From contig NZ_JBHTKH010000018.1 of NCBI RefSeq assembly GCF_042676085.1, forward strand, positions 1 through 64,000: a stretch of 64,000 nt of DNA, written 5' to 3'. This DNA is from Terrabacter terrigena. GTDB lineage: Bacteria > Actinomycetota > Actinomycetes > Actinomycetales > Dermatophilaceae. Below the pieces are notes generated by a model, which saw only the letters and a program-made list of their open reading frames with translations, had not been told where the DNA came from and ran no database searches. Shown one piece after another: positions 58,346 through 64,000 of this stretch (within the stretch, counting starts at the first letter, position 1; each line of letters begins with the position of its first letter). A program made the translations under genes and the position numbers.

Positions 58346-59082
58346 GCACCACGTCCGAGCCGACCCGCGCCGACGCCCGTATGCCGCTGGCGTCCCTCTC
58401 GTGGGACGCGCAGCCCGCGTACGCCGGTGTGGTGGTCCTCGTCATGCACGGCGGCGCGATCGAGGGGTTCGAGCCCAACCACCCCTGGTCGCACAACGTG
58501 GCCAGGCTCGTGCCGTTCGCGCGGGCCCTGCGCAGGATCCGGGGGCCGGTCGCCGTGGCACGTCTGCGGTTCCGGGTGCGCGGCTGGAACGGCGACCAGC
58601 TGATGCCCGTCGTCGACGCGCGGTGGGCCCTGCGACAGGTCCGCGAGACCTACCCGGGCCGGCCCATCGCGCTCGTCGGGCACTCGATGGGCGGACGCGT
58701 CGCGATGCACCTCGGCGACGAGGACGACGTGCGGCTCGTCGTGGCGCTCGCGCCCTGGATCGAGCCCGACGACCCGTGGCCCGGCGCTGGCCGGCGCACC
58801 GTCGTCATCCACGGCGACCGCGACATCGTGTGCGGCCTCAGCCGCTCGCGCGAGCGCATCGAGAAGATGCGGGCGGAGGGCCTCGACGCGACGCTGGTGC
58901 GCGTCGCGCGCTCCGATCACGCCATGCTCGTGCGCGCGCCCCTGTGGACAGCCCTCGTCACCGAGACCGTCGCGGCGACGTTCGCGCGAGAGCTCGGCGG
59001 CTCGGGCGAGCCACGGTCGGGGCCGGTCGGGGCAGTCGTCGCGCAGGTCGTCCACTCCGGCGGAGCGGTCCTCGACATCTGA
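58342..59082 (+). CDS. Alpha/beta hydrolase
   Basis: A 246-residue hydrolase with the nucleophile elbow ALVGHSMGGRVAM (Ser), a VLVMHGGAIEGFE oxyanion strand, an Asp in VIHGDRDIVCGL and a His in ARSDHAMLVRAP. This is a complete catalytic triad. The GTG start overlaps the dcd stop codon. Esterase or lipase-like; the substrate is unknown. Confidence 0.85.
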   Translation: MSTTSEPTRADARMPLASLSWDAQPAYAGVVVLVMHGGAIEGFEPNHPWSHNVARLVPFARALRRIRGPVAVARLRFRVRGWNGDQLMPVVDARWALRQVRETYPGRPIALVGHSMGGRVAMHLGDEDDVRLVVALAPWIEPDDPWPGAGRRTVVIHGDRDIVCGLSRSRERIEKMRAEGLDATLVRVARSDHAMLVRAPLWTALVTETVAATFARELGGSGEPRSGPVGAVVAQVVHSGGAVLDI

Positions 59083-59157
59083 GGTCCGACGCGTCCGACG
59101 CGTGCGGTACGCAGGGTGACAGGCGCTCCCTGCCGCGGCGGCGCGGTTGCCGGGTTG

Positions 59158-60606
59158 TCAGTCGAACGGGAGCGGGGTCGTGGAGACCCAGTGGTCGACG
59201 ACGTCGACGGCGTCCGCCACGCTCGGCGCGAGGTCGTGGTCGTCCACCTCCGCGACGAGGTGCCTGCACCGGGCCACCAGCTCGGCCAGCTCCCCGGACA
59301 CGCGTCGCCCGCCGAGGTCGAGCGCGCGGACCGCCGCGACGAGCTCGAGGGCGATGAGCTGCCGGTAGGCGTCGGCGGCCTCGCCGAGCCGCGCGGTCGA
59401 CACGGACGCGTGGCTGGCACCGTCCTCGACGCCCGCGGAGACCGACACCCACTGGATCGAGCGCGCCGCCGACGCGGCCTCGCGGATGAGGGCCATCGCC
59501 GACGCGGCGCCGTACTCGAGGATGAGCAGCCCCGAGGACCCCGGTTTGGGGCCGGCGAGGAAGCGGGGCAGGCCGCTCGCGGCGTCGGTCAGCAGGTGCG
59601 AGATGCGGGAGGCGATCGTGTGCGCCGAGCCGACCAGGGCGAGCAGGGAGGCGTCGACCGCGAGTGCGAGGTAGGCCTGGTGGAAGCCGCCGTGGTGCGC
59701 AACGGTGGGCGGATCGGCCTGCAGGACAGCGGGGTTCTCGCCGCCGGTGTTCACGAGCGCCTCGACGACGCGGCGCAGGATGCCCATCTGGTCGAGCAGC
59801 GGGCCGTGCACCTGGGGGAAGGTGCGCAGCCCGAAGAAGTCCTGGATGTGCGCGGGCTCGACCATGTCGGCCTGCACCAGCCGCGTGACCGTGGCCGCTG
59901 CCGTGACCGCGCCCGGAAACGGCGTGACCGCCGCGACGGCCGGCCCGAAGGCCTCGGGGTTGCCGCGGAGCGCGACGAAGGACAGCGCGCAGACGGCCAT
60001 GGCCACCTCGGCGAGGCGGGCGAGCTCGGCGCACCCGTGGGCCGCCTCGGCGAGCGTGAAGGCGCTGCTCGACATGAGGGGCAGCGCGTCGGCGTCGTCG
60101 AGGGGTGCGGGGGTGCCCAGGGTCCCGTCGCCGCGCGGCCGTTCGCCGAGGAGGGTCAGGCCGACCTCCGCGAGCGCGGTGAGGTCGCCTGTGCCGATGG
60201 CGCCGCGCCGATGCACGACGGGAAGCTGGCCGTCGTCGGCCCCGACGGCCTCGACGAGCGCGTGCAGGAGGGCTTCGCTCGCGCCGGACGCCCCGGCGAG
60301 GAGCTGGTTGACGCGGATCGCGAGGGCGCTGCGCACCATCGGCGCGGGGAACGGCTCACCCCAGCCCGCGCTGTGGCTGCGCAGCAGGGCGTGCCCCGGT
60401 CGTGGTGAGGCGTTGACCTGGTCGCGGTTGGCGCCGACGCCCGACGTCCTGCCGTAGACGGGGCGCACGGCGGCCACGGCACGCGCGGCCCGGGCCGCCC
60501 GGTCGACGCCGGCGACCGCCGCGGCGTCCACGACGAAGCCCGCGCCCCGGCCGAGGGCGTCGATGTCCGCGACCGTCAGCTGCTGTCCCGTCAGGGTGAT
60601 CGTCAT
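59158..60606 (-). CDS. Histidine/aromatic amino-acid ammonia-lyase homologue with altered MIO triad
   Basis: A 482-residue member of the HutH/PAL family, slightly shorter than HutH (about 510). The catalytic Tyr loop is kept (PVYGRTSGVGANRD). The segment that normally reads GASGDLAPL, whose Ala-Ser-Gly cyclises to the MIO cofactor, is AIGTGDLTAL, so the triad is Gly-Thr-Gly. GGFHQAYL corresponds to the later active-site region. Whether MIO can form without Ser is doubtful, so activity may be lost or changed. AGGA precedes the ATG at 60606. It is divergent from an IclR regulator and an ABC importer of the ProU/HutXWV type, suggesting uptake and use of an amino acid. Confidence 0.83.
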   Translation of the reverse strand: MTITLTGQQLTVADIDALGRGAGFVVDAAAVAGVDRAARAARAVAAVRPVYGRTSGVGANRDQVNASPRPGHALLRSHSAGWGEPFPAPMVRSALAIRVNQLLAGASGASEALLHALVEAVGADDGQLPVVHRRGAIGTGDLTALAEVGLTLLGERPRGDGTLGTPAPLDDADALPLMSSSAFTLAEAAHGCAELARLAEVAMAVCALSFVALRGNPEAFGPAVAAVTPFPGAVTAAATVTRLVQADMVEPAHIQDFFGLRTFPQVHGPLLDQMGILRRVVEALVNTGGENPAVLQADPPTVAHHGGFHQAYLALAVDASLLALVGSAHTIASRISHLLTDAASGLPRFLAGPKPGSSGLLILEYGAASAMALIREAASAARSIQWVSVSAGVEDGASHASVSTARLGEAADAYRQLIALELVAAVRALDLGGRRVSGELAELVARCRHLVAEVDDHDLAPSVADAVDVVDHWVSTTPLPFD

Positions 60607-60639
60607 GTGCGGTCCTCGGATCACGGGTGAAATTCGTCG

Positions 60640-60682
60640 GCAACAGGGGTGTTGCTCTCCCACGGCAGTGTGCCAGACTGCC
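60640..60682. promoter_or_regulatory. Inverted repeats in the divergent lyase/IclR region
   Basis: Two dyads lie between the divergent genes: GCAACA-gggg-TGTTGC (60640-60655) and GGCAGT-(7 bp)-ACTGCC (60664-60682). Either could be the IclR operator controlling both directions. Confidence 0.5.
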
Positions 60683-60755
60683 ACTGTGCAGCAAAGGCTT
60701 GCCGCCCAATGAAATGCGGTAACGCTTTCCCTCGATCGCACGACGAGGTGTCCCC

Positions 60756-61511
60756 ATGACACGACCAGCGCGCTCCACCGCCATCCGGGCAGCGGGCCAT
60801 GCCTCGCCCAGCGTTGACCGGGCGTCGTCTGCGCCGGGCGCCGCGGCCACCCGTTCCGTCGAGCGCGCGCTCGCCCTCCTCGCGCACGTCTGCGAGTCCG
60901 CCCCGACCACCCTCTCGGAGTGCGCGAAGGCGGTGGGACTGTCCCCGACGACGGCCCTGCGCCTCCTGCGCACCCTCGAGGGGCTCGACTTCGTCAGCCG
61001 CGACGAGGGCGGAGACTTCCACCCCGGGTCGCTGGCCTTCCGGTTCGGGGCCGTCGCGCTGGGGCGCAACCAGATGGTGAAGGTGGCCGAGCCCGCCCTC
61101 GAGCGCCTCAGCGTCCGGTGCGGCGAGTCGGCCTACCTCGGCATCGCCGGACGCGCCGACGAGGCGGTCTACATCGCGATGGCGGAGGGGACGTTCTCCA
61201 TCCGCCACGCCGGCTGGGTCGGGCGCACCGTCCCCGTCGACCGCACGGCCATCGGCGCCGCCCTGCAGGGGCGCACCCCGGAATGTGGGTATGTGGTGGT
61301 GCGCTCGAAGGTGGAGGAGGACGTCACCGCCATCGCGGCCCCCATCGCATGGATGGGCGGCATCGCGGGGGCCCTCAATGTCGTCGGACCCTCGTATCGT
61401 CTTGACCCGGAACGAAGTCGTGACGTCGGCGAAGCCGTTGCCGCGGAGGCTCGAACGATCGCGCGAACCCTGTTCCCGACCCATCACACGAGTGAGGTGA
61501 CGAGCCGATGA
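60756..61511 (+). CDS. IclR-family regulator
   Basis: A 251-residue regulator with an N-terminal winged helix (about residues 32-90; SVERALALLAHV, LSECAKAVGLSPTTALRLLR) and a C-terminal effector domain (SVRCGESAYLGIAGRADEAV; VDRTAIGAALQGRTP). Its stop overlaps the ABC ATPase start (ATGA), so the regulator and importer are one operon, divergent from the ammonia-lyase homologue. The effector is probably the imported substrate or its product. Confidence 0.9.
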   Translation: MTRPARSTAIRAAGHASPSVDRASSAPGAAATRSVERALALLAHVCESAPTTLSECAKAVGLSPTTALRLLRTLEGLDFVSRDEGGDFHPGSLAFRFGAVALGRNQMVKVAEPALERLSVRCGESAYLGIAGRADEAVYIAMAEGTFSIRHAGWVGRTVPVDRTAIGAALQGRTPECGYVVVRSKVEEDVTAIAAPIAWMGGIAGALNVVGPSYRLDPERSRDVGEAVAAEARTIARTLFPTHHTSEVTSR

Positions 61512-62692
61512 TCCGGTTCGAGTCCGTGACCAAGGAGTACCCCGACGGCACCGTCGCCGTCGACGCGCTCAGCCTGACCGCGCCCACCGGCAAGATCACG
61601 GTGCTCGTCGGTCCGTCCGGATGTGGCAAGACCACCTCGCTGCGCATGATCAACCGGATGATCGAGCCGACCGGCGGCCGCATCCTCATCGACGACCGCG
61701 ACACCTCGAGCATCGACTCCGCCGAGCTGCGCCGTGGGATCGGCTACGTCATCCAGCACGCCGGGCTCTTCCCGCACCGCACCATCCTCGCCAACATCGC
61801 CACCGTCCCGCTCCTGCTCGGCTGGGACCGGGCCAAGGCCACGAGTCGCGCCCTCGAGCTGATGGACCGCGTCGGCCTGCCGCAGTCGTTCGCGAAGCGG
61901 TACCCGTCACAGCTCTCCGGCGGCCAGCAGCAGCGTGTCGGCGTCGCCCGTGCCCTCGCGGCCGACCCGCCGGTCATGCTCATGGACGAGCCGTTCAGCG
62001 CGGTCGACCCCATCGTCCGCGAGCAGCTGCAGGACGAGTTCCTGCGGCTGCAGGGCGAGATCGGCAAGACGATCGTCTTCGTCACCCACGACATCGACGA
62101 GGCGATCAAGCTCGGCGACCAGGTGGCGGTGCTCCGCGTCGGTGGCAGGCTCGCCCAGCTGGCCGCTCCGGAGGAGCTGCTGTCCCAGCCGGTCGACGAC
62201 TTCGTCGCCGACTTCGTCGGGCGCGACCGCGGGTACCGCACGCTCGGCTTCCGCACCGCGTCGTTCCCGACCAGCGCGGAGCCCACGGTCCGTCTCGGCG
62301 CCACCGTCGAGGAGCTGCGCGCGGTCAGCGACGACCGGTGGGTCCTCGTCCTCGACGACAACGACCACCCGGTCGGGTGGGTCGAGCCGGACCGCGTCGA
62401 CGGTTCGGTGTCGCGCGACGCCCTCCACCGCGGCGGCACCGTGGCCTCCACCGACGGCCCCCTGCGGCAGGCCCTCGACGCTGCGCTGTCGGCGCCGTCA
62501 GGGCGTGGCGTCATCGTCGGGCCCGACGGCGTCTTCGTCGGCACCGTACGGGCCCGCGACCTCATCGCCCCCATCGAGGCGAGCGCCGCTCGTGAGCGGG
62601 CCGCCGCCGACGCAGCGCGCAACGAGCCCGACGGGTCCGGCGAGCCCGGCGAGCCCGGCGAGCTGGTCGTGACGGAGCCGAAGGCCCGCTGA
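61508..62692 (+). CDS. ABC importer ATPase, ProV/OpuCA type
   Basis: A 394-residue ATPase: Walker A VGPSGCGKTTSLRMIN, Q-loop YVIQHAGLFP, signature LSGGQQQRVGVARAL, Walker B VMLMDEPFSAVDP and H-loop FVTHDIDEA. The C-terminal 150 residues hold a CBS-like regulatory region (VSDDRWVLVLDDNDHPVGWV; RGVIVGPDGVFVGTVRARDL), as in glycine-betaine transporters that sense ionic strength. In Sinorhizobium a transporter of this class (HutXWV) imports histidine, so either an osmolyte or histidine-like substrate fits. The tail has GEPGEPGE repeats. Confidence 0.92.
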   Translation: MIRFESVTKEYPDGTVAVDALSLTAPTGKITVLVGPSGCGKTTSLRMINRMIEPTGGRILIDDRDTSSIDSAELRRGIGYVIQHAGLFPHRTILANIATVPLLLGWDRAKATSRALELMDRVGLPQSFAKRYPSQLSGGQQQRVGVARALAADPPVMLMDEPFSAVDPIVREQLQDEFLRLQGEIGKTIVFVTHDIDEAIKLGDQVAVLRVGGRLAQLAAPEELLSQPVDDFVADFVGRDRGYRTLGFRTASFPTSAEPTVRLGATVEELRAVSDDRWVLVLDDNDHPVGWVEPDRVDGSVSRDALHRGGTVASTDGPLRQALDAALSAPSGRGVIVGPDGVFVGTVRARDLIAPIEASAARERAAADAARNEPDGSGEPGEPGELVVTEPKAR

Positions 62693-63333
62693 TGGACTGG
62701 TTCACCTCACACCTCGACGACGTGTGGCGGCTGCTCGTCATCCACGCCTACCTGGCGGGCCTCCCGCTCGTGCTCGGCCTGCTCGTCGCGCTTCCGTTCG
62801 GGTGGCTGGCCCGACGCTTCTCCTGGGCCTACCCCCCGCTCATCATCGGCACCGGGCTGCTCTACACCCTGCCGTCGCTGGCGGTGTTCATCCTGCTCCC
62901 CGGCATCCTGCACACGAGGATCCTCGATCCCGTCAACGTGCTCGTCGCCATGACCGTGTACACCGTGGCCCTTCTCGTGCGCACCGTCGCCGACGGACTC
63001 GGCGCGATCCCCGAGGACGTCCGCCTCGCCGCCAACGCCATGGGCTACCGGCCCGTGCGCCGGCTCCTGGGGGTCGAGCTGCCGCTCGCGGTGCCGGTCA
63101 TCTCGGCGGGCCTGCGCGTCGCCGCGGTCAGCAACGTCAGCATCGTCAGCGTGGCGGCCATCATCGGCGTCGAGCAGCTCGGCTCGCTCTTCACCGACGG
63201 CTTCAACCGGGCCTTCTTCGCGCCGATCGTCACCGGCATCCTCGCCTGCGGCGTGCTGGCCCTCCTCTTCGACGTCATCATCGTCGTCGTCACCCGGCTC
63301 CTGACGCCCTGGACCCGAGCGAGGGCCGCCTGA
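62692..63333 (+). CDS. ABC importer permease, ProW/OpuCB type
   Basis: A 213-residue permease with about six TM segments and the EAA-like loop GAIPEDVRLAANAMGYRPVR that contacts the ATPase. The start shares one base with the stop of the ATPase gene, and the second permease follows in the same way. It forms one half of a heterodimeric channel. Confidence 0.91.
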   Translation: MDWFTSHLDDVWRLLVIHAYLAGLPLVLGLLVALPFGWLARRFSWAYPPLIIGTGLLYTLPSLAVFILLPGILHTRILDPVNVLVAMTVYTVALLVRTVADGLGAIPEDVRLAANAMGYRPVRRLLGVELPLAVPVISAGLRVAAVSNVSIVSVAAIIGVEQLGSLFTDGFNRAFFAPIVTGILACGVLALLFDVIIVVVTRLLTPWTRARAA

Positions 63334-64000
63334 TGATCAACGACATCATCGGCTGGCTCACCGACCCGGCCAACCGCGACGACATCCTCCAGCGGCTCCT
63401 CGAGCACCTCCAGTACGTGTTCCTCGCGACCCTCGTCGCCGCCGTGGTGGCGATCCCAGCCGGGCTGTGGGTCGGTCACACCGGGCGCGGCAAGTTCGCG
63501 GTCGTCAACATCTCCGGCTTCGCCCGCGCCATCCCGACCCTCGGCCTGCTGTTCTTCATCGTGCTGTGGCTCGGCCCCAGCCTGACCGGTGACCTCGCCT
63601 TCCTGCTGCCCAGCCTCGTAGTGCTGGTCGTCCTGGCCATCCCGCCGATCCTCGCGGGGACCTACGCCGGCATCGACGAGGTCGACCCCGCGGCCCGTGA
63701 CGCGGCGCGCGGGATGGGAATGCGCGGCTGGCAGGTGCTGTTCAGGGTTGAGGTGCCGTGTGCCCTCCCACTGATCTTCTCGGGTCTGCGCTCGGCACTG
63801 CTCCAGGTCGTCGCCACGGCCACCATCGCGGCGACGGTCGGTCTGGGCGGTCTCGGCCGCTTCCTCATCGACGGTCTGGCGGTCCGCGACTACCCTCAGA
63901 TGGCCTCCGGAGCCGTCCTCGTCGCAGCCCTCGCACTCCTCATCGACCTCGTCGTCGCGGTCGTCCAGCGCCTGACCGTGTCCCGCGGCGTGACCGGACG
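63333..64000 (+). CDS. Second ABC importer permease, ProW/OpuCD type (cut by window edge)
   Basis: The frame is open from the ATG at 63333 (overlapping the previous stop codon as TGATG) to the end of the window, about 222 residues. It contains TM segments, SGFARAIPTLGLLFFIVLW, and the EAA-like loop DEVDPAARDAARGMGMRGWQ. It pairs with the preceding permease. The substrate-binding protein gene expected in such operons would lie further right. Confidence 0.9.
   Translation, partial: MINDIIGWLTDPANRDDILQRLLEHLQYVFLATLVAAVVAIPAGLWVGHTGRGKFAVVNISGFARAIPTLGLLFFIVLWLGPSLTGDLAFLLPSLVVLVVLAIPPILAGTYAGIDEVDPAARDAARGMGMRGWQVLFRVEVPCALPLIFSGLRSALLQVVATATIAATVGLGGLGRFLIDGLAVRDYPQMASGAVLVAALALLIDLVVAVVQRLTVSRGVTG

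Noticed and set aside
1..64000. CRISPR arrays, rRNA genes and insertion-sequence transposases
   Set aside because: No regularly spaced repeat array, no rRNA sequence and no transposase motif is visible anywhere in the window.

Overview
The window is high-GC actinobacterial DNA (about 70% G+C). WhiB proteins, a mycothiol-type maleylpyruvate isomerase fold, an ANTAR regulator, a FadE5-type dehydrogenase and an actinomycete-type integrative element all point there. The gene set looks most like the Intrasporangiaceae / order Micrococcales, but that placement is inferred from protein flavour and no 16S gene is present.

Layout, chromosomal left part (1-39.5 kb): start of a 6-phosphofructokinase gene; a HisC/Pat aminotransferase; three tandem, overlapping, mutually related membrane-protein genes; a VOC protein; an SMC/RecF-like ATPase; a three-gene 2-oxoacid dehydrogenase operon (E1alpha, E1beta, E2); an SDR; a TetR-controlled DHA2 drug exporter; a DksA-like protein; an unknown Rossmann-like protein; an Nramp transporter; a PhyH-type oxygenase; an acyl-CoA dehydrogenase / enoyl-CoA hydratase / MFS cluster; a MarR-controlled DHA2 exporter; a GAF-ANTAR protein convergent with a SigB/SigF-type sigma factor; a MDMPI protein divergent from a CopD-CtaG fusion; a coupled nitrilase and thioredoxin-NHL pair; small membrane proteins; a double GNAT protein; FadE5; an aberrant tRNA-Gly(UCC); a penicillin-binding-protein remnant; an FBP zinc-finger protein; and a c-di-AMP (ydaO) riboswitch in front of an NlpC/P60 hydrolase.

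Mobile element (39,538-54,633, about 15.1 kb): an actinomycete integrative and conjugative element (AICE, pSAM2-like) integrated into a tRNA-Gly(CCC) gene. It is bounded by a 45-bp perfect direct repeat. The right end carries the core Int-Xis-RepSA-like-WhiB-WhiB-TraB(FtsK) block. The centre holds a regulatory/immunity block (XRE-PLD regulator, Pif-like Nudix hydrolase, HD protein, degenerate DeoC-like barrel, WhiB). The left part is cargo: an XRE-ImmA/DUF4411 toxin-antitoxin-like pair, and a SipW-type signal peptidase fused to DUF5305 next to its presumed secreted substrate.

Chromosomal right part (54.6-64 kb): small conserved gene plus SMP-30 lactonase, an AAA+ ATPase, dCTP deaminase and an alpha/beta hydrolase. 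It ends with a locus combining a histidine/aromatic ammonia-lyase homologue with an altered MIO triad, an IclR regulator and a ProU/HutXWV-type ABC importer that runs off the right end.

Two global features stand out. Many genes appear to be transcribed leaderless, with a TAnnnT -10 box exactly 6 nt before the start codon. The heptamer GTATGCC/GGCATAC is strongly over-represented in all reading frames and in intergenic DNA. The observation I consider most worth following is the tRNA-Gly(UCC) whose T-loop reads GUGC instead of GUUC and whose D-loop lacks G18. These are the same kinds of changes known in staphylococcal tRNAs dedicated to peptidoglycan synthesis.
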